NCBI GenBank assembly: GCA_036504215.1
Contig: DASXVO010000054.1
Coordinates: 1-64,000 of the forward strand
Direction: 5' to 3'
DNA from: Vicinamibacterales bacterium
GTDB lineage: Bacteria > Acidobacteriota > Vicinamibacteria > Vicinamibacterales > Fen-181
Length of the DNA stretch: 64,000 bases
A program made the translations under genes and the position numbers. The notes beneath the pieces are model-generated. The model was not told where the DNA came from. It saw only the letters and a list, made by a program, of their open reading frames with translations, and ran no database searches. Of the stretch, positions 7,692 through 17,100 are shown in pieces (the first letter of the stretch is position 1; each line of letters opens with the position of its first letter).

Positions 7692-10622
7692 ATGAACTTC
7701 AAAACACTCATCGTTCTACTTCTGGCGCTGGCCGTGGCCGCCGGCGCCTGGGCTCAGGGCAATCCCACCGGCGCCATCAGAGGCGCCGTGACCGACCCGG
7801 ACGGCCTGGCGCTGCCCGGCGTCACGGTCACCGTCGCTTCCCCTGCCCTGCAGGGCGCGCGCACCGTGGTGACTTCGGGCAACGGTGACTTCATCATCCC
7901 GTTCCTGCCGCCGGGCGAGTACACGGTGACCGTCGAACTCCAGGGCTTCGCGCCGCAGAAGCGCACGATCGGCGTGGCGATGGCGGAAACGCAGCCGATG
8001 CAGATCAAGCTCGCGATCGCGGCGGTCACCGAGACCGTCACCGTCACCGGTACGTCGTCCACCGAGGTCCTCAAGACCGGGACCATCGCGGAGACGTATA
8101 CCGCCACGAAGATCGAGTCGCTGCCGGCCGGCCGGACCCTGAACGACGCCGTTCTGCTCGCGCCCGGCGTGAACAACAACGGGCCGAGCAACGCCATCGT
8201 CATCGCCGGCGCGCTGTCCTACGAGACGCTGTATCTGATCAACGGCGTGAACGTGAACGAGAACCTGCGCGGCCAGGCACGGACGCTCTTCGTCGAAGAC
8301 GCGATCCAGGAGACGAAGGTCTCGAGCGGGAACATCTCAGCCGAGTACGGCCGCTTCAACGGCGGCGTCGTCAACATGGTCACCAAGTCGGGCGGCAACA
8401 TGTTCAGCGGGTCGTTCCGCGATTCGCTCAGCAACGACGCGTGGCGGTCGCGCCGGCCCCTCGGCGACGAGAAGCTGGACAAGATCGTCCCGACCTACGA
8501 GGGCACCTTCGGCGGCCCCGTCAAGAAGGACAAGCTCTGGTTCTTCACCGACGGGCGCTACACGAACTCCCAGCAGCAGAGGACGCTCTCCTACACGAAT
8601 CTGACCTACCCGTATGCCAAGAGCGACAAGCGCTACGAGGGAAAGGGCACGTACGCGCTGACCTCCCAGAACACGGTGAAGGCGTCCTACACGAACATGA
8701 AGACCTGGACGACGAACAACACGTCCAACAGCCCGATGGACCTCGACAGCCTGTACAGCAACGGCCAGACCGACACGCTGACCGCCTTGAACTACACGAG
8801 CGTTCTCTCCTCGAAGCTGTTCCTCGAGAGCCAGTTCTCGAGAAAGACGATGGCGACCGACAACACCGGTTCGCAGTTCACCGACCTCGTGAAGGGCACG
8901 CTGATGTTCGACCGGTCGCGCGGCAGCGCGCGCTTCAACTCGCCGACCTTCTGCGCGGTCTGCGGCAAGGGCTGGCACGAGGAACGCAATAACTGGGACT
9001 TCTTCGTCAAGCTCGGGTACTTCCTCTCGACCGACAAGGCCGGGTCGCACTCGGTTGTGGTGGGCTTCGACAACTTCAAGGAATCGCGCCAGGTGGACAA
9101 CTACCAGTCCGGCAGCGGGTACCGGGTGTACGCCACCAAGACGTACATCGCGACCACGCCCGACAAGACCATCTACCCGGTGATCGACGGCAGCAGCTAC
9201 GTCCAGTACACCCCGCTCGTGGCGCCGAGCGTCGGCAGCGACATCCGTACCTATTCGCTGTTTGCGAACGACCAGTGGCGGCTGAACAACAGGCTGTCGT
9301 TCAACATCGGGTTCCGCTTCGACCGCAACAGCTCGAAGGACCAGGGCGGCGTACCCGTGCTGAAGGACTCGCAGTGGAGTCCGCGCCTGGGCCTCAGCTG
9401 GGATCTCAAGGGCGACGGCAAGTGGATCGTGAACACCGGCTACGCCCGCTACGTCATGGGCGTGAACGGCGCGGTCGTGGACTCGGGGTCGGCCGGCGGC
9501 CGCACGGCGTCCTATTCGTGGGTGTACGCCGGGCCGAAGATCAACACCACCTGCACGCCGCCCAACTGCCAGCAGATCGCGGCCGTCCTGCCCCAGGTGT
9601 TTTCCTGGTTCGATGGCAATGGCGGCATCAACAACACGAAGTACCGGAACGCGCCGTCGGTTCCCGGCGTGACCACGAAGGTCAGCGGCGGCACGACTGC
9701 GCCGAGCTCCAACGAACTCACGGCCGGCGTCGCGCACGAGGTCGGCAGGGGCGGCACGGTCCGTATCGACTACGTCTACCGCAACTACAAGGACATGTAC
9801 GGCAGCTTCATCGACACGACGACGGGCCGGGTCACCGACCCGACCGGACGGACGTACGACGCCGAGAGCATCAGGAACACTCCCGATGCGCGCCGCTGGT
9901 ATCACGCGGTGACCGTCGCCGCGAACTACCGGTTGAGCAGGGTCGGCCTGGGTGGGAACTACACGCTGGCGTACTCGAAGGGCAACAACGACGGCGAGAA
10001 CGTGGGCAGCGGGCCGGTCATGGCCGGCATCAACGACTTCCCCGAGTACCGCCAGGAGTCGTGGAACTGGCCGACTGGCTACATGGGGAACGACCAGCGC
10101 CACAAGGTGCGTGTCTACGCGACGATGCTGCTGCCCGTGAGCCCGGCGCTCGGCCAGTTCACCGTTGGCGTCATTCAGCGCGTGAACTCGGGCACGCCGT
10201 ACGACATCGCGTTCTCGGTGGATCCCTCGACCTACGTCGCGAATCCCGGCTACCTCACCGCGCCGACGAGCGTCACCTACTACATCTCGGGTCGCGGCCC
10301 GCTCCGCACCGACGGCATCTCCAGCACGGACCTGTCGCTCATCTGGTCCAAGAAGCTCCACGGCTCGCTCGAGGTGTTCTTCCGCGGCCTCGCCTATAAC
10401 ATCTTCAACAGGCAGGGCGTGATGAGCCTGGACACCACCGTGTCGTCGAACGCGTCGCCGGGCACCTACACGAAGGCAAGCCTGCCGGTCTTCAACCCGT
10501 TCACGACCGCGCCGGTCGAGAACGTGAACTACCGGTATGGCCCGGAATTCGGCCAGCCGTCTGCTCCGAGCGATTACCAGGAGCCGCGCTCCTTCAGCTT
10601 CTCGTTCGGAATCCGCTTCTAG
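7692..10622 (+). CDS. TonB-dependent receptor 2 (Oar-like)
   Basis: This 976-residue paralogue of receptor 1 has the same order: signal peptide starting M-N-F-K-T-L, a carboxypeptidase-type domain with G-A-I-R-G-A-V-T-D and L-P-G-V-T-V-T-V, a plug with N-E-N-L-R-G-Q-A, and a beta-barrel ending F-S-F-G-I-R-F. The two receptors are colinear over their full length with long identical stretches, so they derive from one module duplication. ATG 7692 is preferred over an in-frame CTG further upstream because it opens the signal peptide and matches the receptor 1 start. It follows the M20 gene directly. Its ligand is unknown, with peptides the contextual guess. Confidence 0.93.
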   Translation: MNFKTLIVLLLALAVAAGAWAQGNPTGAIRGAVTDPDGLALPGVTVTVASPALQGARTVVTSGNGDFIIPFLPPGEYTVTVELQGFAPQKRTIGVAMAETQPMQIKLAIAAVTETVTVTGTSSTEVLKTGTIAETYTATKIESLPAGRTLNDAVLLAPGVNNNGPSNAIVIAGALSYETLYLINGVNVNENLRGQARTLFVEDAIQETKVSSGNISAEYGRFNGGVVNMVTKSGGNMFSGSFRDSLSNDAWRSRRPLGDEKLDKIVPTYEGTFGGPVKKDKLWFFTDGRYTNSQQQRTLSYTNLTYPYAKSDKRYEGKGTYALTSQNTVKASYTNMKTWTTNNTSNSPMDLDSLYSNGQTDTLTALNYTSVLSSKLFLESQFSRKTMATDNTGSQFTDLVKGTLMFDRSRGSARFNSPTFCAVCGKGWHEERNNWDFFVKLGYFLSTDKAGSHSVVVGFDNFKESRQVDNYQSGSGYRVYATKTYIATTPDKTIYPVIDGSSYVQYTPLVAPSVGSDIRTYSLFANDQWRLNNRLSFNIGFRFDRNSSKDQGGVPVLKDSQWSPRLGLSWDLKGDGKWIVNTGYARYVMGVNGAVVDSGSAGGRTASYSWVYAGPKINTTCTPPNCQQIAAVLPQVFSWFDGNGGINNTKYRNAPSVPGVTTKVSGGTTAPSSNELTAGVAHEVGRGGTVRIDYVYRNYKDMYGSFIDTTTGRVTDPTGRTYDAESIRNTPDARRWYHAVTVAANYRLSRVGLGGNYTLAYSKGNNDGENVGSGPVMAGINDFPEYRQESWNWPTGYMGNDQRHKVRVYATMLLPVSPALGQFTVGVIQRVNSGTPYDIAFSVDPSTYVANPGYLTAPTSVTYYISGRGPLRTDGISSTDLSLIWSKKLHGSLEVFFRGLAYNIFNRQGVMSLDTTVSSNASPGTYTKASLPVFNPFTTAPVENVNYRYGPEFGQPSAPSDYQEPRSFSFSFGIRF

Positions 10623-10647
10623 ACCGACGAGAAGTCTCGCGGCGCCG

Positions 10648-10688
10648 GACGGCGGGCCCGTGTCGAACGGGTCCGCCGTCTCTCTCTC
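10648..10688 (+). terminator. Rho-independent terminator after receptor 2
   Basis: A 13-bp stem with one G-T pair (GACGGCGGGCCCG with CGGGTCCGCCGTC) and a 7-base loop is followed by a TCTCTCTC tail. It lies 25 bases after the receptor stop. Confidence 0.75.
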
Positions 10689-11033
10689 CAGAGCGGCAGC
10701 ACCGCCGCCCGCAACTCCTTCACATCCACTTCGGTGATCACCGTCAACCGTGGACCTCGCAAGGCTGAAGCCCGCCGTCACCGTGGAGCCGGCGAATCGC
10801 GCCGCTCGTCGCTGACCCGCTCGCCGCGCTCCGTTTCGACACGTTCCGCGCGACCGACAAGTCTCCCCGACTGAATCCGTGCCAGGCAGTCGGTGGCACA
10901 GGCGACCGATAACCAGATCTTCAAGCACCTCGCAGTTGACTGGCATGCGCGCCGGCATCCCGCGCGCGCCGGGTGGAGTAAGATGGCCCATCGGCAAGGC
11001 TGCAACCTCGCCCTACAAGGAGAAGACCAAGCC

Positions 11034-12473
11034 GTGCACATTCCCAGCCGCACGCTCGCCTGGATCGCGCTCGTCGCGCTGGCCTCGCTGGCCGCCGCCC
11101 ACCGGCCGCCCTCGGCCGCTCCGCCCGGACCCGACACCATCCGGATCCCCTTCGAGCGCTACACGCTCCCGAACGGCCTGACGGTGATCCTGTCCCCGGA
11201 TCACACCACGCCCACCGTCACGGTGAACGTGTGGTACCACGTCGGGTCGAAGAACGAGGTGCCGGGACGGACCGGATTCGCGCACCTGTTCGAGCACATC
11301 ATGTTCACCGGATCCGGCCACGTGCCCTACGGCCTGCACGACAAGCTCACCGAGGGCGTGGGCGGCGAGAACAACGGCACGACGTCGAACGACCGGACGA
11401 CATACTTCGAGACGGTGCCGTCGAACTACCTCGAGTCGGCGCTCTGGATCGAGGCCGATCGGATGGGGTACCTCCTGGACACGCTCGACCTCGCGAAGCT
11501 CGACGCCCAGCGCGACATCGTGAAGAACGAGCGGCGACAGGGCGTGGACAACCAGCCGTACGGCAAGGTGCGCGAGATCGTCTCCCGCGCCATGTACCCG
11601 GCGGACAATCCCTATTCGTGGGACGTGATCGGCAGCATGGAAGACCTCGGCGCGGCGTCGGCCGAGGACGTCAAGAACTTCTTCCGTCTCTACTACGCGC
11701 CGAACAACGCGTTTCTCGCGATCGTCGGCGACGTCGACACGGCCCAGACCAAGGCGTGGGTGGCGAAGTACTTCAGCGACATCCCACGCGGCAAGCCGGT
11801 CGTGCGGCCGAACGTCCCCGCCGTGACGGTCCCCGCCGAACGCCGGTTCGCGTACGAGGACCGCGTGCAGGTGGCACGCCTCTACGTCCAGTGGCCGACG
11901 GTCGGTGAACGGCACGACGATCACTACGCGCTCGAGGTGCTCGGCAGCATCCTGTCCGGCCCGCGCACGGCCCGTATCACCAAGGCGCTCGTGTACGACC
12001 AGGAGGCGGCCGCGTCGGTGTCGGCGGGCCAGCGATCGCGCGAGGACGTCGGCGAATTCGCCCTGACGATCACGCCGCGCCCGGGGCACACGCTCACGGA
12101 TCTCGAGGCGGCGGCCGACGCCGTCATCGAGAAGCTGAAGGCGGACGGCCCGACGGCGGAGGAGATCCAGCGGGCCACGGCCGGCCTCGAACTCGAGTTC
12201 ATCGAGGGCCTCGAGTTCAACCTCGGCAAGGCGATGGGGCTCTGCGACGGCGCCGGCTTCCACGACGACCCGAACCACTACAAGATCGACTTCCAGAAAT
12301 CGATGGCGGTGACCGCTGCCGACGTGAAGCGCGTCGCCAACCAGTACTTGACGAAAGGGCGCATCGTGCTGAGCGTCGTGCCGGCGGGGAAGGCCGGGGA
12401 GGCGTCGAAGCCCGCCGAAAGCAGGAAGGTGACCGGTGCCGAAGATACGCCCCGACCGGAGGTGAAGCGATGA
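11034..12473 (+). CDS. M16 family zinc peptidase, catalytic subunit
   Basis: This is a 479-residue exported protein. The GTG start at 11034 has AAGGAGA ten bases upstream and opens a signal peptide (L-A-W-I-A-L-V-A-L-A-S-L). The inverted zinc motif H-x-x-E-H is H-L-F-E-H at residues 84-88, followed by the downstream E typical of the pitrilysin/insulinase family. A C-terminal M16 half without the motif follows. The frame is open upstream to 10893 but lacks a signal there. The stop overlaps the ATG of the next gene (ATGA), so this and the inactive partner are translationally coupled and likely form a two-subunit periplasmic oligopeptidase. Confidence 0.92.
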   Translation: MHIPSRTLAWIALVALASLAAAHRPPSAAPPGPDTIRIPFERYTLPNGLTVILSPDHTTPTVTVNVWYHVGSKNEVPGRTGFAHLFEHIMFTGSGHVPYGLHDKLTEGVGGENNGTTSNDRTTYFETVPSNYLESALWIEADRMGYLLDTLDLAKLDAQRDIVKNERRQGVDNQPYGKVREIVSRAMYPADNPYSWDVIGSMEDLGAASAEDVKNFFRLYYAPNNAFLAIVGDVDTAQTKAWVAKYFSDIPRGKPVVRPNVPAVTVPAERRFAYEDRVQVARLYVQWPTVGERHDDHYALEVLGSILSGPRTARITKALVYDQEAAASVSAGQRSREDVGEFALTITPRPGHTLTDLEAAADAVIEKLKADGPTAEEIQRATAGLELEFIEGLEFNLGKAMGLCDGAGFHDDPNHYKIDFQKSMAVTAADVKRVANQYLTKGRIVLSVVPAGKAGEASKPAESRKVTGAEDTPRPEVKR

Positions 12474-13921
12474 AGCCCCAGACCCGACGGCTGTCCGGCA
12501 TCGTCCTGGCCGTGGCCCTCCTGTCGCTGCCGCTCGCGGCGCAGCAGGCGCTCGATCGCACGAAAGTCCCGCCGCCCGGCAAGACACCGGAACTGCGGGT
12601 CCCCACCTGGACGAAGACGACGCTGGCCAACGGCGCGGAGTTGATCGTCTCGGAGAAGCACGACCTGCCGCTCGTCTCGTTCACGCTGACCCTGGCCGGC
12701 GGATCCGATCGGTTCGAGCCGGCCGACCGGCGCGGCCTGGCGGGCATCGCGGCGTCGATGCTGAGCGAGGGCACCAAGACGCGCGACGGCGAGGCACTGT
12801 CGAATGCGCTGCAGCTTCTCGGCACGTCGGTCACCGTCGGCATCGGCAATGACTCGGGCTCGATGGGCTTCGTGTCCACGTCCGGGAACCTCGCCGGCAC
12901 GCTCGACATCATGGCCGACATGCTCGTGAACTCGACGTTCCCGGCGCCGGCCCTGGACCGGATCCGCGCCCAGCGTCTCGTCACGCTGAACGCGGCCAGG
13001 GCGCAGCCAGGCGCCATCGCGAGGCGCGTGTTCCCGAAGGTGCTCTACGGCTCCGCGCACCCATACGGCCAGCTCACGACCGAGCAGTCGTACACGGCCA
13101 TCACGCGCGACGACATCGTCAGGTTCCACAAGGCCTACTTCCAGCCGGGCCGCGCAGCGGTGATCGTCGTCGGTGACGTCACGCCCGCCTCGGCGAAGGC
13201 CACGGTGGAGAAGGCCTTTGCCGCGTGGCCGGCCGGCGGCAGCAAGCCCGTGCCCACCTATCCGCCGCTGCCGGAGAAGCACCCGGCGACGATCTACCTC
13301 GTGGACAAGCCGGGGGCCGCGCAGTCCACCTTCGCAATCGGCAACCCGGGTCCGCCCCGGAGCACGCCAGACTACTACGCGCTCGAGGTGATGAACACGA
13401 TGCTCGGCGGCATGTTCCAGTCGCGGCTCAACGCGAACATCCGCGAGGAGAAGGGCCTCAGCTACGGTGTCAGCTCGTTCTTCATGTACGGAAAGGGCCC
13501 AGGCCCGTTCCGCGCGGGCGGCGACATCATCTCGGCCAAGAGCGACGTGGCGCTGACCGAGTTCATGAAGGAGCTTCGGGGCATCGGCGGCAGCCGGCCA
13601 GTGACCGACGAGGAGTTGGCGACGTCCAAGAGTTCGCTCGTGCAGAGCCTCCCCGGGATGTTCGCGTCGGTCGGCAGCATCGGCGGGGCGATCAGGACGA
13701 TCTGGATCGAGGGCCTGCCCGACACCTACTACCAGCAGTACGGGAAGGCGATTGGCGCGGTGACGAAGGCCGACGTGGTGCGGGTCGCGAAGCAGTACAT
13801 CGACCTCGATCACCTGTCGATCGTGATCGTCGGCGATCGCGCGACGATCGCGGCGCCGCTCGCCGCCACCAGGATCGCGCCGATCGTGGTGCTGGACATC
13901 GAGGGGAACCCGGTCAGGTAG
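12470..13921 (+). CDS. M16 family protein, non-catalytic partner subunit
   Basis: This 483-residue exported M16 homologue (signal peptide ending near P-L-A-A-Q-Q) starts inside the previous stop codon. Where the catalytic subunit has H-x-x-E-H, this protein reads G-L-A-G-I-A-A-S-M, so zinc cannot bind. It keeps the second-half G-L-S-Y-G-V segment that in heterodimeric M16 enzymes contributes substrate-binding residues. The pairing of one active and one inactive subunit is standard for bacterial M16B enzymes. The stop at 13921 is followed by scar sequence rather than another gene of the operon. Confidence 0.9.
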   Translation: MKPQTRRLSGIVLAVALLSLPLAAQQALDRTKVPPPGKTPELRVPTWTKTTLANGAELIVSEKHDLPLVSFTLTLAGGSDRFEPADRRGLAGIAASMLSEGTKTRDGEALSNALQLLGTSVTVGIGNDSGSMGFVSTSGNLAGTLDIMADMLVNSTFPAPALDRIRAQRLVTLNAARAQPGAIARRVFPKVLYGSAHPYGQLTTEQSYTAITRDDIVRFHKAYFQPGRAAVIVVGDVTPASAKATVEKAFAAWPAGGSKPVPTYPPLPEKHPATIYLVDKPGAAQSTFAIGNPGPPRSTPDYYALEVMNTMLGGMFQSRLNANIREEKGLSYGVSSFFMYGKGPGPFRAGGDIISAKSDVALTEFMKELRGIGGSRPVTDEELATSKSSLVQSLPGMFASVGSIGGAIRTIWIEGLPDTYYQQYGKAIGAVTKADVVRVAKQYIDLDHLSIVIVGDRATIAAPLAATRIAPIVVLDIEGNPVR

Positions 13922-13929
13922 AAGAAGGC

Positions 13930-14088
13930 GGCAAGGCGGGGAGGCGGCAAGGCTGGCTTGCCCCGCCGCACCGGCGAGAGGCCCTCCTCGACGAGATCGG
14001 CCGTCTGCTGGTCGAGATGGAAGCGCCGCTCCTTCTCGAGTTCCGCCTCGAGCCTCGCTCGGCCCCACAGGCGCTGCCACCAGGTCAT
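13930..14088 (-). pseudogene. N-terminal scrap of an ADOP-type ABC transporter permease
   Basis: From ATG 14088 the minus strand reads M-T-W-W-Q-R-L-W-G-R, then a segment with E-L-E-K-E-R-R-F-H-L-D-Q and an L-x-x-x-G-L-S-P. This is the characteristic N-terminus of acidobacterial duplicated orphaned permeases. It breaks off after ~40 residues into a short repeat-like sequence and then the antisense of the M16 gene; the ~750 further residues and all membrane segments are gone. It overlaps the PadR fragment in the way the intact gene pair usually does. Confidence 0.7.
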
Positions 14089-14250
14089 TCCGCGCCACCT
14101 CCGTCAGGCGATAGAACCTGGCCTCGCGGCCGGTCTCGGACTGCTTCCAGTCCGCGGTGAGGAGGCCGCGGTTCTCGAGCCGGTGCAGCGCCGGGTGGAG
14201 CGAGCCTTGCGGGGCCTGCGCGACGTCGAGCGCTGCCAAGGTGTGCACCT
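14082..14250 (-). pseudogene. Fragment of a PadR-family transcriptional regulator
   Basis: The minus strand encodes the winged-helix end of PadR: G-S-L-H-P-A-L-H-R-L-E-N-R-G-L-L, then S-E-T-G-R-E-A-R-F-Y-R-L-T-E. The N-terminal helices that should precede it are absent, and the C-terminal helix is replaced by the permease start. In Acidobacteriota, PadR genes typically sit directly before ADOP permease genes. The pair has therefore decayed together, and the M14 gene now starts divergently 50 bases away. Confidence 0.72.
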
Positions 14251-14299
14251 GCGCTACGATGGGCGCGCACCACCGACCGCGTCAGAAGAGGAGCGTCCC

Positions 14300-17086
14300 A
14301 TGCGTGTGGCCAGGATTCCGGGCCTTTCGTTCGCCATCACCGCCTCGGTCGTCGCCGTGTGCGTGGCCCAGGCACCGAAGACCGCGGACCGGCCCGAGGC
14401 GGGCGCGTCGGAAGCGATCGCCCGGTTCACCACCGAGACGAGGTTCCTGTCGCCCTGGGTGGCCTCGGTTCCGGCGTCCGACACCGTGCCGTCGCCGACG
14501 AGGTTTCTCGGGCACGTGGCCGGAGCCGCCGGCGAACTGACGCCCACGGCGAAGATCTACGCCTACATGCGCGCGCTCGCCGCGGCGTCGCCCCGCGTTC
14601 GCGTCGAGACGATCGGCCGCACCGAAGAGGGCCGGGAGATCCTCCTCGTGGCCATTGCCGACGAGGCCGGGATCCGCGGCCTGACGCGCCTGAAGGAGGC
14701 GACGGCCAGGCTGGCCGATCCCCGGCGCACGAGCCCGGACGAAGCGGAGACGATCATCGCCGGTGCGCGGCCGGTCTACTACTTCAACTGCGCGCTCCAC
14801 GCCGACGAGACCGGCAGCGCCGAGATGTCGATGGAACTGGCCTACCGGCTCGCCGTCTCCGAGGATCCGATGATCCAGAACATCCGGAAGGCGGTGCTGG
14901 TCCTCGTCAACCCGGTGGCCGAGCCGGATGGCCACGACAAGATGACCGAGTGGTTCGACACGTACCTGAAAGGCAGGCGCGAGTTCGCCACGCTGCCGCG
15001 CCAGTCCCCGCCCTACTGGAATCGCTACGTCTTCGTGGACATCAATCGGGACGCCCATCAGAAAGCGTTCGCGGCGACGCGCGCCGTGCACACGATGTTC
15101 TTCGACTACCACCCGACCGTGGTGCACGACCTTCACGAGTCAATCGCGCTGCTCCAGACCTGGAACGGCACCGGTCCATACAACCCGAACCTCGATCCCA
15201 TCGTCACCAGCGAGTTCCTCGAGATGAGCCTCCACGAGGTGACGTCGCTGACGGCGATGGGCATGCCGGGCGTGTGGACCTGGAAGTTCGGCGAGAGCTT
15301 CGGCCTGCACTACCTCGACTCGGTGGCGATGAACCACAACGCCGTCGGACGAGGGTACGAGACGTTCGGCAACGCGACACCCGAAACCGTGGACCGCGCG
15401 GTCGGCGACGACGCCTGGATCGGCGACAGTCCATTGAGCCGCGAATGGTACCGGCCGATGCCCGCGTCGCCGGCCGTCCGCTGGTCGATGCGTGACAACG
15501 TCAACTACCAGGAGACCGGCGCCCTGTCGATTCTCGACTGGACCGCCCGCCACGCCGCCGATCTGCTCCGCAACTTCTACCGCACCGGCTTCAACTCGTG
15601 GCAGAAGGGCGCGACCGACCTGCCTCGCGCCTATGTCATCCCCGCCGAGCAGAACGACCGGCTGGCCGTGGCCGCCATGGTCGATCGGCTGGTCGATCAG
15701 CACATCGAGGTGGGACGGCTGACGGCCGACCTCACGACGAGCGAAGGTCGGTTCGCTCGCGGCAGTTACGTGGTGAAGCTGGATCAGCCCTACCGCAACT
15801 ACGCGGTGGACGTGCTCGAGCGTCAGCACTTTCCGGCCGAGGCCGAGAACCTGCCCTACGACGACGTGTCGTGGTCGTTTCCGGTGGGCTTCGGCGTGAC
15901 CGCCGTGCGCGTCGATGACGAGCGCGTCAGGTCGGCGCCGTCCGAACCGGTGGCGACCGTCGTGGCGCCGCGCGGGTCGGTCGCCGGCGACGGGGCCGCG
16001 TTCCTGCTCCGCGACACCGGGCAGGAGGCCCTCCTGGCCGCGCGGTTCCGCCTCGCGCGGTTCGACGTGGAGATCGCGGAGAAGAGCTTCCTCGCCGCCA
16101 GCACGGACTACCCGGCGGGCTCATGGATCGTGCCGCAGCAGACCGGGCTTCGCGTCGCGCTGGCGGAGGTCGCAGGGGAGTTGGCGCTCGATTTCGTCGC
16201 CGTGGCGGCGGCGCCGGACGTGCCGCGCCACGCGGCCGCCCTGCCGAGGATCGGCCTGTGGGTGCCCTGGGCCGACACCGACGCGATGGGCTGGATCCGC
16301 TACACGCTCGATCGCGAGAAGGTGCCCTACACGTACCTGCGCGACGAGGACGTGCGTGCAGGGCGCCTCCGCGAACGCGTGGACGTCGTCGTCTACGGCC
16401 CGTTCGTGAAGCTGGACCTCGCGGCGCAGATTCACGGCATTCCCGCGACGAGCGGCCCGATGGCGTTCAGGCGCAGCGCCGAGACGCCGAGCCTCGGCGC
16501 GCCCGTCGAGTCGGACGACATCACCGGCGGGCCCGGCTATGTGGGTCTCGAGGCCATCCGCCGCTTCGTGGTTGATGGTGGTGTGCTCCTGACGCTCGGC
16601 AGCGGCTCGATGCTCCCACTCGAGGGCGGTCTCGTGTCCGGCGTGCGCCGTGCGTCGGCTCCCGACGTCTTCACGCCGGGCAGCGAACTCCGGGTGACGT
16701 TCGAACAGCCGAATCACCCGATTGCCTACGGCTACCGAAGCGAGTCCTCCGTCTTCCGCGGCAACCTGCCCGTGTACGACGCACCGCGCCGCTGGCTGGA
16801 CATGGCCTACTGCACCTCGTGCCTGGACGGCCCCGTCGATCGCCGAGGCGTCGTGGCGAGGTGGGGAGGCAGCGGTGCGATGGTCGTGAGCGGGGGCATG
16901 CGCGGCGAGAAGACGCTGAACGGGCATCCGGCGGTGTTCGACCTGCCGCTCGGGCGCGGGCGCGTGGTCGCCTACAACTTCACGCCGATCCACCGCGACA
17001 TGAACCGCTCGGACTATCGGCTCCTGTGGAACGCGATTCTCAACTGGAGGGCGCTCGGTTCTGGGCCCTCGGCAGCGAAGAGGTAG
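14300..17086 (+). CDS. M14 family zinc carboxypeptidase, exported
   Basis: This 928-residue protein starts at ATG 14300 after AAGAGGAG with ideal spacing, and has a signal peptide (A-I-T-A-S-V-V-A-V-C-V-A-Q-A). The catalytic domain occupies about residues 80-430. N-C-A-L-H-A-D-E gives the H-x-x-E zinc ligands, and the H-D-L-H-E-S segment is the likely third ligand region. The remaining ~450 residues look like an accessory domain with a glutamine-amidotransferase-like end (V-V-A-Y-N-F-T-P-I-H-R). Such enzymes trim C-terminal residues from peptides outside the cytoplasm. It is followed 14 bases later by the cysteine-synthase-family gene. Confidence 0.9.
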   Translation: MRVARIPGLSFAITASVVAVCVAQAPKTADRPEAGASEAIARFTTETRFLSPWVASVPASDTVPSPTRFLGHVAGAAGELTPTAKIYAYMRALAAASPRVRVETIGRTEEGREILLVAIADEAGIRGLTRLKEATARLADPRRTSPDEAETIIAGARPVYYFNCALHADETGSAEMSMELAYRLAVSEDPMIQNIRKAVLVLVNPVAEPDGHDKMTEWFDTYLKGRREFATLPRQSPPYWNRYVFVDINRDAHQKAFAATRAVHTMFFDYHPTVVHDLHESIALLQTWNGTGPYNPNLDPIVTSEFLEMSLHEVTSLTAMGMPGVWTWKFGESFGLHYLDSVAMNHNAVGRGYETFGNATPETVDRAVGDDAWIGDSPLSREWYRPMPASPAVRWSMRDNVNYQETGALSILDWTARHAADLLRNFYRTGFNSWQKGATDLPRAYVIPAEQNDRLAVAAMVDRLVDQHIEVGRLTADLTTSEGRFARGSYVVKLDQPYRNYAVDVLERQHFPAEAENLPYDDVSWSFPVGFGVTAVRVDDERVRSAPSEPVATVVAPRGSVAGDGAAFLLRDTGQEALLAARFRLARFDVEIAEKSFLAASTDYPAGSWIVPQQTGLRVALAEVAGELALDFVAVAAAPDVPRHAAALPRIGLWVPWADTDAMGWIRYTLDREKVPYTYLRDEDVRAGRLRERVDVVVYGPFVKLDLAAQIHGIPATSGPMAFRRSAETPSLGAPVESDDITGGPGYVGLEAIRRFVVDGGVLLTLGSGSMLPLEGGLVSGVRRASAPDVFTPGSELRVTFEQPNHPIAYGYRSESSVFRGNLPVYDAPRRWLDMAYCTSCLDGPVDRRGVVARWGGSGAMVVSGGMRGEKTLNGHPAVFDLPLGRGRVVAYNFTPIHRDMNRSDYRLLWNAILNWRALGSGPSAAKR

Positions 17087-17100
17087 AGGGGGCAGGCATC

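Noticed and set aside
12278-14248. A 656-residue minus-strand frame across the second M16 gene
   Set aside because: Only its first ~60 residues (PadR fragment) are meaningful; the rest is antisense to the M16 gene.
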